From Niastella sp. (lineage in GTDB: Bacteria; Bacteroidota; Bacteroidia; Chitinophagales; Chitinophagaceae): a DNA stretch of 64,000 bases. The notes below the pieces were generated by a model. It searched no databases and was not told where the DNA came from. It was given only the letters and a program-made list of their open reading frames with translations. The stretch is taken from assembly GCA_016710595.1 (NCBI GenBank), contig JADJVM010000010.1, positions 201,595 through 265,594 of the forward strand. The letters are read 5' to 3'. Below, one piece after another: positions 46,949-56,769 of the stretch (within the stretch, counting starts at the first letter, position 1; every line of letters starts with the position of its first letter). Made by a program: the position numbers and the translations under genes.

Positions 46949-47605
46949 ATGAAATTTGGGTTATTGGTTTTTCCGGGTTCTAATTGCGACAGGGATATGG
47001 CAACTGCCCTGGAAAAAGACCTGGGTCAGCAAGTAATTTTATTGTGGCACAAAGACAGGGGGCTTCAGCAATTTTCTACTGATGATTGTATCGTGTTACC
47101 CGGGGGCTTTAGTTATGGCGATTATTTACGCTGTGGCGCTATTGCACGCTTTAGCCCCATGATGCAAAATGTAATTGAATTTGCCAATGCTGGTGGTAAA
47201 GTGTTTGGGGTATGTAACGGTTTCCAGGTATTATGCGAAAGTGGTTTGCTGCCCGGCGTTTTATTGCGTAATGCAGGCCAAAAATTTGTATGTAAAAATA
47301 TTTTTATAAAGGATGAAGAGGCTACCCTAAAAATACCTATTGCACATGGAGAAGGAAGGTATTATGCAGATGAAAGAACCTTACAAAAACTAAATTCAAA
47401 TAACCAGGTAATTTACAGGTATTGTAATGAAAATGGCGGGGCCGATGGAGATAGCAACCCCAATGGGGCGCTGGATGATATTGCGGGCATTTGTAATGAA
47501 AAAAGAAATGTATTTGGCATGATGCCGCATCCTGAACGGGCTTGTAACAACTTGCTGGGAAATACCGATGGCAGGCAGGTATTTAACAAGTTATTTAATA
47601 TATAG
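46949..47605 (+). CDS. purQ: phosphoribosylformylglycinamidine synthase subunit I (glutaminase)
   Basis: A class I glutamine amidotransferase of 218 residues that supplies ammonia to PurL in purine synthesis. PGSNCDRD, LPGGFSYGDYLRCGAIA, the nucleophile Cys89 in FGVCNGFQ and the His-Glu pair in MMPHPERA are all present. A TTG two codons upstream is open, but the ATG at 46949 gives the family N-terminus. A separate PurQ implies the small PurL plus PurS form of the enzyme elsewhere in the genome. Confidence 0.95.
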   Translation: MKFGLLVFPGSNCDRDMATALEKDLGQQVILLWHKDRGLQQFSTDDCIVLPGGFSYGDYLRCGAIARFSPMMQNVIEFANAGGKVFGVCNGFQVLCESGLLPGVLLRNAGQKFVCKNIFIKDEEATLKIPIAHGEGRYYADERTLQKLNSNNQVIYRYCNENGGADGDSNPNGALDDIAGICNEKRNVFGMMPHPERACNNLLGNTDGRQVFNKLFNI

Positions 47606-47676
47606 GTAAATTAACATTGTTTAGCATACAGCTTGCGATAGTTTTTTTAATTTTACAATTCATTTATTTAATCATC

Positions 47677-48135
47677 ATGAAGAAAATATTACTTTCTCTT
47701 TCTTTCATCACATGTATGGGCAGTTTGGCCTTTGCACAAATTGAAAACCCTGTTAAATGGAATTTTTCGGCAAAGAAAATATCTGCAACAGAATATGAAT
47801 TACACTTAACGGCTACTTTAGATAAGACCTGGCACATGTACGCACAAGATGCGGGTGAAGGGCCCGAACCTACTTCCATTGCATTTACAGCAAACCCATT
47901 ATTAAAGTATAATGGTAAAGTAAAAGAAGTGGGAAAATTAACTAAGGAATTTGACGCCAACTTCAACAGTGTTTTAAAGTTTTACGGCGATAAAGTAGAT
48001 TTTGTACAAAAAGTTACCGTTAAAGCAGGCGTACCCACAGTTGCAAAAGGAAACATTACCTATATGGTTTGTAATAACAATAAATGTTTACCACCCAAAG
48101 CAATACCTTTTAGCATAAAAATAGGAGGTAAATAA
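47677..48135 (+). CDS. exported DsbD N-terminal (DsbD-alpha-like) domain protein
   Basis: A 152-residue periplasmic protein with signal peptide (ends AFAQ). The beta-sandwich with a C-terminal YMVCNNNKCLPP motif resembles the N-terminal domain of DsbD, in which the two cysteines receive electrons from the membrane part. Only this domain is present here; the membrane and thioredoxin domains must be elsewhere. The frame is open from 47617, but the ATG at 47677 starts the signal peptide. Confidence 0.82.
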   Translation: MKKILLSLSFITCMGSLAFAQIENPVKWNFSAKKISATEYELHLTATLDKTWHMYAQDAGEGPEPTSIAFTANPLLKYNGKVKEVGKLTKEFDANFNSVLKFYGDKVDFVQKVTVKAGVPTVAKGNITYMVCNNNKCLPPKAIPFSIKIGGK

Positions 48136-48156
48136 ACAACCAGGTTCATGATTTTG

Positions 48157-48181
48157 AAAGCCGCCATTGAGCGGCTTTTTT
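48157..48181 (+). terminator. rho-independent terminator after the DsbD-N-like gene
   Basis: AAAGCCGC/GCGGCTTT form an 8-base-pair stem around CATTGA with a T-run. It follows the stop codon by 21 bases. Confidence 0.88.
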
Positions 48182-48347
48182 ATGCCTGAGGGCCATAATT
48201 TATTTATCAGTATCTGCCCATTATAAAATCTTCAAGCTTTATTTGATAAAAAGCAGTTTTTAAAAATTCACCTTGAATGTTTGTTCAATATTCATATTTT
48301 TTTACACTTAAAGAAATCAAATGTATAGCATGCAAATATTTTAAAGT

Positions 48348-48375
48348 AAAAAAAACTGCTCAATTAGAGCAGTTT
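48348..48375 (-). terminator. rho-independent terminator for the Oar-like receptor gene
   Basis: On the minus strand AAACTGCTC/GAGCAGTTT form a 9-base-pair stem around TAATT followed by eight T. It lies 22 bases past the receptor stop codon. Confidence 0.9.
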
Positions 48376-48397
48376 AATTTATAAAATATGATGGCTA

Positions 48398-51300
48398 TTA
48401 AAATATATATCGCAAACCTAACTGCATTCCCCATGTGCTGCTAACTGAGTTATTGTTGATGTAAGTTTTATCAACCAATATCTGCGTTGTGGCACCTGCA
48501 GGTAAATAAGTAGCCATTTGAAAATTAGCCTGTCCTGAAGATACAACTTTAAGAGGGTTGTTTACAATATAGAATTTCCTAACACCCCAATTATGGTTGA
48601 AGAAATTCAAGGCATTCAACATATCTACAGTAAACTGTAAAGTGTTTTTACGACCACCTATGTTTGTGAAAATATCCTGCATAAATTTCATATCTACTCT
48701 ATGAAAGAAAGGATAATTTTTTGCATTCCTTTCTGTTACCTGTCCCTGGTGCTTGCTTAGGTATTTATCCTGAGCAATGTATTTGAAGAAAGCATCTGAC
48801 TGTTGCTGTGCAGTGAAACCGGGGTTAGAACCTGATGCAGAAATTGGAACGAAATTAATTTCTGATGGATTTTTTGGAATGTACATAAGATCAGCACTGT
48901 TACCATCATTGTTAATATCACCGTTATACTGGAAAGTATAATTTCCCTGGCTGGATCCTTCGTAGAACAATGAAATAGAAGTAGCCAAATGTTTCAGGTA
49001 TTCAAAGCGGTAAGACACACTTCCCACTATCCTGTGTGGAACCGCAAAAGAAGAGTAAGATAATTCAGGCGTATTTTGATCTGTAGATGTTGGGTTTGCA
49101 GACCACACGGATGTTGCCTGGCTACCAGGGTTTGCTGTTATATCAAAAGCTGCGGTATAAGTATAGGCTAATGAACCATAAAAACCATGACTGAAGCTTT
49201 TAGTAACCTGGGTAGTGAATGCGAAAGAGCTACCTTGTTTTGAATTGGTTAACACTACGGCATTACCACTTGATGCATTTAATTTTCTTGCTGCACTATT
49301 GGTAAATGCAGGCCTTGTGGTTGGTCCTATTGCCACAGTAGTATTTTCAGGTGCCTGGTTTGCATTAAACATATAAATTGAATTGATATCTTTTGTGAAA
49401 ATACCTTCTAAAGTTAAACCCCAACCATTTCCAAAATTCCGGTCAATAGCGAGATCTGTACGCCAAACCTGTGGAAATTTAAAATTAGGGTCTATCAGTG
49501 CATAAGCGCCAGTGGGTACTACTTTTCCACCTACTGTGGGGAATTTGGTAGAATCCAGGCTTGTGTTATAAAAAGGATTATATGTATGAGGATCTGGATT
49601 AAACAAGAAGTTTTGTAAATTAGAAGTCACCAATGCACCAAACTGGTAAGGACCACTACCTGTAGGTAAGTTAGTCAGGTACACAAACGGGATACGCCCG
49701 GTGTATAAACCAGTACCCCCTCTAAAGATAATCTTCTCATCAGGCATATTGTAACGGAAACCAAATCTTGGAGACCAGTAAATGGTACTTTTTGGCCAAT
49801 GTCCTGTATTATATTTGGTAAGATTACCGTTTTTATCATACAATGGTAAATTTGCAATAGCTTCATTTCCCAAAGGTTGTTCAGGATAAATGGGTTTATC
49901 TATTCTAACGCCAAATGTTAATTTAAGCCTGTCGTTTACATTAATATTATCCTGTGCATATATTCCTAATTGACCAATTTTTAAAGAAGCTGAAAGTACA
50001 GATTCCTGGCCGGGGATAAGTGAATAGGTTTGTGAGAATAATTTTGGTGCTCTATTATTTATGAAATCATCCAGGGATCCAAATACGTAATAACCCTGGT
50101 TACCAGCCATAAAGCCATTACCTACTTTTTGAAATTCATAAGAACCACCTGCCGTAAGGGTATGTTTACCTGCAAAATAAGTGAAATTATCAGTAACTGT
50201 ATATACATCATTTATTACAACATTGTAATTACCATTAAATGGTTCATTACCAAAACTAAGATAATTGTTTTTACTACCTGGTGTTTGACCAATTATGTCA
50301 ACAAATGGAAACTTTGCACCCGGATGGTCTTTGGTTGTACTGATCTTGGTAATGGTAGCTAACAATTGGTTAGAGTATTTACTACGGAAATTACTGTTCA
50401 ATTCAAAACTACCTGAACGTACTATATCTTCCTGTGTGTAAATTGTATTTCCAAAAGCCATAGCTGTTGAAGAGAACTTAGGACCATACGTTACAATTCC
50501 TGTACTGCTGGCACCATTGATACCCCCACTTTGGCTAGGTAAAGATTGCTGTGAGCTCACCAGTTCACTATATTTTAAAGTAACCTTATGAGATTTGCTG
50601 ATATTCCAGTCTATTTTACCTAAAAGTTTATGATTTTTTACAGGCACACTGCTCTGGAAATTATCATACGCTCCAGGATCGAAGTTGTATTTAGATATGA
50701 GATAATCTGATAACTTCTTTAAAGAATCAATAGGAACTGCTGAAAGATTGCCAGTACCACTACCACCTGCCGGGGTATAATAATTTAGGGTAGCCGGTTT
50801 TTCTTCATATTCTCCATTAATGAAGAAGAATAATTTATTCTTGATAATGGGTCCACCCAGGGTACCTCCATAAATTTTATTATATGTCTTAGTCTGTTGC
50901 GGAAGTTTAACACCTGCTACATTGGTTCCGTTAAAAGATTGGTTTCGGTAAAAACCATATAAAGATCCTTTAAAATTATTGGTACCACTTTTTGTAACTG
51001 CGCTGATACCAGCTCCTGTAAAGTTTGCCTGCCTTACATCATAGGGAGACACATTTACAGAGATTTCTTCGATGGCATCTAATGAAATAGGATTAGCGCC
51101 ACCACCGGGTAATGGATCACTACTTAAGCCAAAATTATTATTCAGGTTGGCACCATCTATTTGTACATTATTATAACGTCCATCACGCCCCCCAAAACTA
51201 GTACCATTTGCCTGGGGTGTAAGCCTGGTAAAATCTGTAATACTTCTTGAAACTGTAGGCAAAGCAGTAATCATCCTGTTATTGATATTGGTAGATGCGC

Positions 51301-51700
51301 CAGTTTTATCTTTTGCCAGTCTGCTACCAGTTGTAGTAACAACAACATTTGTTAATACATTGTTTTTGTCAACCATCGTAACATTCAGATTGTAAGGCTC
51401 ACCCAATGCAAGTGTAATATCCTGAATTTTTTGAGGGTCTTTTCCTACATAATCAACCTCTACTGTGTAGGGGCCACCAATTCTTAAGTTAGGTAAGGTA
51501 AAATTACCTCCTTTTTTTGCAACAGTAATATATACCGATCCAGTCGGGATATGGGTTGCTTTTACTGTGGCACCTTCCAGGGCTTCATTTTTGTCTGATT
51601 TTACAGTACCTGAGATACTACTTGTAGTTACCTGGGCCAGCATAGCCATTGGCAACATAAAAAGGAATACCAATACTGGTAATAATTTCTTTATAAGCAT
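48398..51700 (-). CDS. Oar-like TonB-dependent receptor with carboxypeptidase-regulatory domain
   Basis: A 1100-residue outer-membrane protein. The signal peptide ends MLAQ. A CarboxypepD_reg-like domain (residues ~25-105; ISGTVKSDKNEALEGATV) is followed by the plug (~115-240; GGRDGRYNNVQIDGANLNN is the Oar-type mark) and a barrel ending LGLRYIF. No SusD partner is adjacent. Oar-like proteins in Bacteroidota import peptides or export/assemble surface material; the ligand here is unknown. Confidence 0.92.
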   Translation of the reverse strand: MLIKKLLPVLVFLFMLPMAMLAQVTTSSISGTVKSDKNEALEGATVKATHIPTGSVYITVAKKGGNFTLPNLRIGGPYTVEVDYVGKDPQKIQDITLALGEPYNLNVTMVDKNNVLTNVVVTTTGSRLAKDKTGASTNINNRMITALPTVSRSITDFTRLTPQANGTSFGGRDGRYNNVQIDGANLNNNFGLSSDPLPGGGANPISLDAIEEISVNVSPYDVRQANFTGAGISAVTKSGTNNFKGSLYGFYRNQSFNGTNVAGVKLPQQTKTYNKIYGGTLGGPIIKNKLFFFINGEYEEKPATLNYYTPAGGSGTGNLSAVPIDSLKKLSDYLISKYNFDPGAYDNFQSSVPVKNHKLLGKIDWNISKSHKVTLKYSELVSSQQSLPSQSGGINGASSTGIVTYGPKFSSTAMAFGNTIYTQEDIVRSGSFELNSNFRSKYSNQLLATITKISTTKDHPGAKFPFVDIIGQTPGSKNNYLSFGNEPFNGNYNVVINDVYTVTDNFTYFAGKHTLTAGGSYEFQKVGNGFMAGNQGYYVFGSLDDFINNRAPKLFSQTYSLIPGQESVLSASLKIGQLGIYAQDNINVNDRLKLTFGVRIDKPIYPEQPLGNEAIANLPLYDKNGNLTKYNTGHWPKSTIYWSPRFGFRYNMPDEKIIFRGGTGLYTGRIPFVYLTNLPTGSGPYQFGALVTSNLQNFLFNPDPHTYNPFYNTSLDSTKFPTVGGKVVPTGAYALIDPNFKFPQVWRTDLAIDRNFGNGWGLTLEGIFTKDINSIYMFNANQAPENTTVAIGPTTRPAFTNSAARKLNASSGNAVVLTNSKQGSSFAFTTQVTKSFSHGFYGSLAYTYTAAFDITANPGSQATSVWSANPTSTDQNTPELSYSSFAVPHRIVGSVSYRFEYLKHLATSISLFYEGSSQGNYTFQYNGDINNDGNSADLMYIPKNPSEINFVPISASGSNPGFTAQQQSDAFFKYIAQDKYLSKHQGQVTERNAKNYPFFHRVDMKFMQDIFTNIGGRKNTLQFTVDMLNALNFFNHNWGVRKFYIVNNPLKVVSSGQANFQMATYLPAGATTQILVDKTYINNNSVSSTWGMQLGLRYIF

Positions 51701-51850
51701 ATAGTTCAGTTTTATGAAGCAAAGAAACTAAATAATCATGTAAAAACGACCAATTTACAATAATTTAATATCATCATTTAGTAATAAAGATTTCTCATAT
51801 TGCCATATTTCGAAAAGCGAAATCCTTCTTTCAATTGCATGAAACCTTAT

Positions 51851-51858
51851 TAACTTTG
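51851..51858 (+). promoter_or_regulatory. candidate -7 element for ribBA
   Basis: TAACTTTG fits TAnnTTTG and lies 19 bases before the ribBA ATG at 51878. A TTTC about 18 bases upstream is a weak -33 match. Confidence 0.4.
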
Positions 51859-51877
51859 TATTTTAAAGAATGTAATT

Positions 51878-53078
51878 ATGCTCAATAGGATAGAAGATGC
51901 CCTTATAGATATTCAAAATGGCAAAATGGTAATTGTGGTTGATGATGAAAACCGTGAAAACGAAGGTGATTTTGTAATTGCTGCACGCCATGCCACTCCT
52001 GCTAATGTAAATTTCATGAGTAAATATGGCGGGGTTTAATTTGTACGCCACTCACCGAAGCAAGATGTGCCGAACTAAACCTGCAGGCTATGGTAAATAA
52101 TAACACATCGCTTCACGAAACTGCATTTACTGTAAGTATTGACCTGCTGGGCCATGGCTGCACTACCGGCATATCTGCTCAGGACCGCTCAAAAACAATT
52201 CTTGCACTTATTGACCCTGAAACAAAACCCGAAGACCTGGGCAGACCCGGACATATATTTCCATTAAAGGCTAAAAAAGGCGGCGTGCTCCGGCGTGCCG
52301 GCCATACCGAAGCCACCATTGACTTAGCCCGGCTGGCTGGTTATGAACCTGCCGGTGTATTGGTTGAGATTATGAATGAAGATGGCAGCATGGCAAGGTT
52401 GCCTCAGCTTCTTGAGATCGCTAAAAAGTTTGACCTTAAAATTATATCTATCGAAGATTTAATTGAATACCGATTAAAAACAGAAAGTTTAATTGAGGAA
52501 GAAGTTACCGTGAGCCTGCCAACCAAATATGGAAATTTTTGAGCTTACCGCTTTTAAGCAAACCAATACAGGAGATATTCACCTGGCATTAAAAAAGGAA
52601 GTTGGGCGGCTGATGACCCATCCTGGTGAGGGTGCATAGCAGTTGTATTACAGGCGATATACTTGGATCATTACGCTGCGATTGCGGCGACCAGTTGCAT
52701 GATGCCATGAAGATGATAGAGCAGGAAGGCAAAGGCCTCATCCTTTATATGAACCAGGAAGGAAGGGGCATAGGTTTACTCAATAAATTAAAAGCTTACA
52801 AACTGCAGGAACAAGGTCTTGATACCGTGGAAGCCAATATAAAGCTGGGTTTTGGAATGGATGACCGGGATTATGGTGTGGGTGCACAAATACTCCGCCA
52901 CCTGGGGATCTCTAAAATGCGGTTGATGAGCAACAACCCAAAGAAACGGGCCGGCTTATTGGGATATGGGTTAGAAATTGTAGAAACCGTACCGGTAGAA
53001 GTGCCGCCAAATTCACACAACGAAAAATACCTCGCCACCAAGAGAGATAAAATGGGCCACCATATTTTAAAAGGATAA
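51878..53078 (+). pseudogene. ribBA: ribBA (DHBP synthase / GTP cyclohydrolase II), frame broken by at least four indels
   Basis: The bifunctional riboflavin-synthesis enzyme makes DHBP from ribulose 5-phosphate and opens GTP. The RibB part (DDENRENEGDF; DLLGHGCTTGISAQDR; FPLKAKKGGVLRRAGHTEA) and the RibA part (RVHSSCITGDILGSLRCDCG with zinc cysteines; NQEGRGIGLLNKLKAY) are well conserved across frames. A base is missing in the G-run at 52031-52034, one is extra in the T-run at 52536-52540, one is missing in the A-run at 52591-52596, and one more near 52611-52625. The product of each piece is otherwise normal, so sequence error is likely. Confidence 0.9.
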
Positions 53079-53356
53079 TTTATTTTCTGGATAAGCTTCT
53101 CTAAACTACAAAAAAGCAATCGTTTTAAATGTTGATTACAACCTTCTCCGCATAAGGATTTGTGGCTGTATTCCTGCGTACAGATATGCCTTGAATCTTT
53201 GGCAGGTTTGTAATTGGTTATAAAAATTAAATATAATATAATGAGGTTGTATTTATGTATATTTATGAGTTCCTGGAATTATTAGGAACGCATTTCCAGG
53301 TTAACCTTGAATGATACCGTAACAAATTATTTAAACAATTTTAAATTAAAACAATT

Positions 53357-54034
53357 ATGGGATCACAAATTATGCAAGGAAAATTTTGGGGGCAACGCCC
53401 TAAAGATTGAGTCTTTTTTGCAAACTTGCGGTTGACAAAGGGTTTGATGTAACCGGGCTGGATGCCACACCTGAACTGATTGCTGAAGCAAAAAAAAGGG
53501 CGTCTGGTAAAAATTTCATAGTAGGAGAAATGGAGCAACTTCCATTTGAAGAAAATTATTTCGATATTGTTTGTGGGTTCAATTCATTTCAATATGCAAC
53601 CGATTTTAAAAAATGCACTGAAAGAAGCAAAAGAGTTTTAAAAGATGGCGGAAAATTATCTGTGATGATATGGGAAATAAAAGAAGACTGCGAAGGCTGC
53701 AACATATTTAAAAGCAGTGGGTAGCCTTACCGCCACCAGCACCGGGTCTAGGGATCCATTTGCATTTTCAGAAAACCAGTTATTAGAGAATATTTTGGGC
53801 GAAGTTGGTTTTAAAATTCTTAGCAATCAGGATGTAATATCGGTGTGGGATTATGCTAATATCGAAACCGCTTTAAAAGGGTTAATGTCTGCGGGGCCAG
53901 TATCAAGAGCCATTGAACATTGTGGCTTTCAAAAAGTGCATGAAACATTGTTACAGGCTGTACAACCTTTCGTTCAAGCCAATGGTCACATAGTATATCA
54001 TAATAAGTTCAGGATTGTGATTGCAGAAAAATAA
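53357..54034 (+). pseudogene. class I SAM-dependent methyltransferase, broken
   Basis: The start (MGSQIMQGKFWGQRPKD) runs into a stop at 53408, and the glycine-rich SAM motif expected next is absent, implying an internal deletion of roughly 100 bases or more. The frame resumes at 53407 with VTGLDATPELIAEAKKR, GEMEQLPFEENYFDIVCGFN and VLKDGGKLSVMIWE. One extra base in the A-run near 53711 shifts the last third (SENQLLENILGEVGF). Without motif I the enzyme could not bind cofactor if the deletion is real. Confidence 0.82.
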
Positions 54035-54187
54035 TCTTTCAGAATTTTGGTAAATAAATTCTGTAACTTTTTTTTTGAAAGGAGAACAAGATAAGTTACG
54101 GGCAATAAAAATGCCGCCTATTAACCTTAAAATATGTTTGTGAGCAAACCTATGAGCGTATTTTTTTTAATTTTAAATTAAACACTT

Positions 54188-54598
54188 ATGAGAAAATATT
54201 TTATCTGGGCAATCTTGCTATTGATGACTACAAGTACATTTTGCCAACAAAAAGAATTAAGCCAATCTTTAACCAAAACAGACTATTTACAAAAAAGCAA
54301 AAAGCAAAAAACAGCAGCATGGTCACTTCTGGGAGGAGGCTTTGCACTGGGAGTAGGAGCAATTATATTGGATGTTAGTAGTGATTGGACAAAATCTGAA
54401 ACCCCGTATCTTGTAGCGATTTATACCGGCTGTGCATCAATGATTGGGAGTATTCCTTTATTTATTGCTTCGGCACGGAATAAAAGAAAAGCGATGAATG
54501 TTTCTACCTATTTCGAAATTCTGCAAGATCCTCTTCCAGCAAACATAGGGATAAGTGTACATCGGACAGCTAATGTATCATTAAAATTTAATTTTTAA
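54188..54598 (+). CDS. small exported membrane protein of unknown function
   Basis: A 136-residue intact frame. A signal peptide (ends TFCQ) is followed by two hydrophobic stretches (~44-62 and ~77-95) separated by about 15 residues, with a KSKKQKTAAWSLLGGG segment that I associate with a common but uncharacterised Bacteroidota family. It ends in FNF, as outer-membrane or surface proteins often do. No partner evident. Confidence 0.65.
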   Translation: MRKYFIWAILLLMTTSTFCQQKELSQSLTKTDYLQKSKKQKTAAWSLLGGGFALGVGAIILDVSSDWTKSETPYLVAIYTGCASMIGSIPLFIASARNKRKAMNVSTYFEILQDPLPANIGISVHRTANVSLKFNF

Positions 54599-54893
54599 TG
54601 CTCTAAGTAACTAAAAAAATTTTGTAAAATTAGATGAAGATATTTAGTTGTATGGTTATAATTAAATTGTAACCATTCTAATTTTTCTACAAGCGGGCAG
54701 GAGAGTGATAAATGAATTCTCACATAAGGCATCGGTGAGCAATTATAAAATTCCAGTCCTTTGGTAAGTCATAAATGTTTGTGGGTTGGTTGATTTTTTC
54801 TATGCCTATTTAAGAAATGGATTTATGAAATTGCTTATATTTATAAGTTAACGAACATTGTAAACTACACTCTATCATAAAACGAGAAAGTTT
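54599..54893. other. AT-rich gap, no gene recognised
   Basis: This 295-base gap has no supported reading frame, terminator or known repeat. A short phrase AATTCCAGTCC-like at 54745 recurs loosely near 57437 and 61143; too short to call a repeat. Confidence 0.4.
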
Positions 54894-55316
54894 ATGGCGG
54901 CAATAAATAAAACGACAGAAACAAAAGCCAGTGTAATTGACTTCATAAATTCATTTGTTGACAACGGGCAAAAGAAACAAGATAGTCTTTGCCTTATTGA
55001 ACTCATGAAAAAATGGTCAGGCTTTGAGCCCAAAATGTGGGGGCCCACCATAATTGGCTTTGGGAGTTATCATTATAAGTATGCAAGCGGACACGAAGGC
55101 GACGCTATGATAATTGGCTTTTCACCGAGAAAAGCTGAGTTCTCTCTGTATGTTCTTGCAGCAGGTAATGACGATAAAAAATTGCTTGATAAACTGGGAA
55201 AATATAAAAAGGGTAAAGCTTGTATTTACTTCAAAAAGTTATCGGACCTAAATCTTGATGCATTAGAGAAGCTAAGTAAAGCTACAATCAAGTACATAAA
55301 CGAAAATCACGGATGA
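54894..55316 (+). CDS. DUF1801-family protein (YdhG-like)
   Basis: A 140-residue cytoplasmic protein, the only other intact frame in the damaged region. SGFEPKMWGPTIIGFGSYHYKY and FSPRKAEFSLYVL are the family core; the ligand-binding fold is shared with iron-storage-like and DNA-repair-associated homologues, but no activity is established. Left neighbour is unrelated; an IS3-family element lies 177 bases downstream. Confidence 0.85.
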   Translation: MAAINKTTETKASVIDFINSFVDNGQKKQDSLCLIELMKKWSGFEPKMWGPTIIGFGSYHYKYASGHEGDAMIIGFSPRKAEFSLYVLAAGNDDKKLLDKLGKYKKGKACIYFKKLSDLNLDALEKLSKATIKYINENHG

Positions 55317-55493
55317 GTTTGCGGAGCGTAAAGGCAACGGAGTAAAGTGTTTTCCGGGATTGGTTTTGTACAAGGCAGTTAGGTACTTCACCTTTCTTGC
55401 TAAAATAATTCTCTTAACTTCATTTAATGAGGAAATTCTATTTTCTGCACATTGGAAAATATTAATCCTTTGATTGTTAAATACCCATAATAC

Positions 55494-55527
55494 TGTAAGC
55501 TTCCCCTTTTTAGTACACTTCAAAAGT
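55494..55527. repeat. IS3 element left inverted repeat
   Basis: TGTAAGCTTCCCC then AGTAC and CAAAAGTAGA. It matches, imperfectly, the reverse complement of the right end at 56735-56769. Confidence 0.8.
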
Positions 55528-55559
55528 AGAATAATTTATCATTATAGTATAATATCCAG

Positions 55560-56446
55560 CTATTGGGCGTAGTGAAGCCAAGGCGTAGCCGAAGCGCAAC
55601 GTAGCCCAATAGCTGGATGAGCTTTTTTATTTTGCTCCCTGTATATTTTTGGAGGAAGCCCACCCAATGCATCATGAGGTCGTCTGCAATTATAATCATC
55701 TACCCATACTTGTGATACTTCTCTTACCTCATCTATATTATCAAACAGGTAAGCATCCAGAACGCCACCCCGATAACTTTTATTGAATCGCTCTATGTAG
55801 CCATTTTGCATGGGCTTCCCAGGTTGTATATATTTAAACTCAATCTCATTAGCCTTACTCCATTCCCTGGCTAATTTAGCCACAAACTCAAGGCCGTTAT
55901 CCATCCTTATTTTTGCGGTTTACCATAGCGGCTGATCAGATGTTTTAGTACCCATATCACCCGGCTGCTTTTTAGAGAATAATCAGTTTCTATAAATAAT
56001 ACCTCCCGGTTGTAATCATCAATTACATTAAAGGAGCGGAACTTTGTACCGTTGCTTAGTGCATCACTCATAAAGTCAATGCTCCAAGTTTGTGTAAATC
56101 CTTCCGGTATGGCCAATGGATCCTTTACTCTTGCAGGCAGGCGCTTCTTCACTTTGCGCCGTAGAGGTAAACCCATTTGCCGATACACCCTGTGTAATTT
56201 TTTATGATTAATAACGGTTCCCGCATTGCGGATGCGGTGATAACACTTCCAAAAACCTTCAACCGGATGCTCCCGGGCAAGTTTCTCTAATTGATTCATA
56301 ACGGTTTCATCATTTTTAATGGATTGATAATGCAGACTACTTCTGCTAAGCTTTAAAAGGCGACACGCCTTGCTGATGTCTTTGGGCCGCTCTTTACGCA
56401 GCTCAACAATAACTCTTCTTTTTTCGCAAGGCTTTAAAGCTTTTTT
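55560..56446 (-). pseudogene. IS3 transposase orfB (DDE integrase domain), frameshifted
   Basis: After the slippage site the frame reads a helical domain (RPKDISKACRLLKLSRSSLHY), then the rve integrase core: TWSIDFMSDAL with the first Asp, KIRMDNGLEF with the second Asp and NGYIERFNKSYR with the catalytic Glu. A base missing in the A-run (plus-strand T-run at 55910-55914) splits the frame between KPQK and the DNG block. All three catalytic residues survive across frames. Confidence 0.85.
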
Positions 56447-56702
56447 TCAATGATGTATTTTGCTACGTCAAGCTCCATCGCCAGGTTGGCATACATCTTT
56501 TTTAAACGGCTGTTTTCTTCTTCCAGTTCTTTTATCCGTTTAAGTTCAGAGGCTTCCATACCTCCATAACGCTGTCGCCATTTATACAAGGCAGCTTTTA
56601 CTTACCTCCGTGTTCACGGTTAATTTCTTCGGCTGATTTGCCAGCATCAAATTCTTTTAAAATGCCTGCAATCTGGGCAGGGCTGAATGTGCTCTTTTTC
56701 AT
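56434..56702 (-). pseudogene. IS3 transposase orfA (helix-turn-helix), frameshifted
   Basis: It begins at the ATG complementary to 56700-56702 with FSPAQIAGILKEFDAGKSAEE, a helix-turn-helix. It breaks near 56605, where the REHG-VSKAALYKWRQRYGG block is out of frame, and continues with the leucine-zipper-like KELEEENSRLKKMYANLAME. The frame stops at 56434 just after the A AAA AAG heptamer. Confidence 0.8.
56440..56446 (-). promoter_or_regulatory. A AAA AAG programmed -1 frameshift heptamer
   Basis: On the minus strand the orfA codons GAA AAA AAG place the heptamer in the exact phase needed for -1 slippage, after which the frame continues into orfB without a stop. This is the usual way IS3 elements make the OrfAB transposase. 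Confidence 0.8.
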
Positions 56703-56734
56703 ATTTTACGTTTTTAAAGTTACTAATTTTGTCT

Positions 56735-56769
56735 ACTTTTAAAACGTACTATTTTTGGGGGAGCTTACA
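56735..56769. repeat. IS3 element right inverted repeat
   Basis: Read on the minus strand: TGTAAGCTCCCCC, AGTACG and TTTTAAAAGTAGA, paired with the left end at 55494-55527. Confidence 0.8.

Larger units (their letters stand above)
55494..56769 (-). mobile_element. IS3-family insertion sequence, 1276 bases, both ends present
   Basis: The element starts TGTAAGCT and ends AGCTTACA, and its termini are imperfect inverted repeats (TGTAAGCT-CCCC then AGTAC and AAAAGTAGA in both), the TG...CA form of IS3 elements. It encodes orfA and orfB on the minus strand with a -1 slippage heptamer at 56440-56446. No clear target duplication: left flank ATAC, right flank CAAC. Both frames carry extra indels, so this copy is not active as sequenced. 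Confidence 0.88.

Noticed and set aside
51701..51877. Possible FMN riboswitch before ribBA
   Set aside because: The leader is short and AT-rich and lacks the conserved RFN boxes.
52030..52045. Programmed frameshift as explanation for ribBA
   Set aside because: Four or more shifts in both directions occur in the gene and many more in its neighbours, and no slippery heptamer with the right phase is present.
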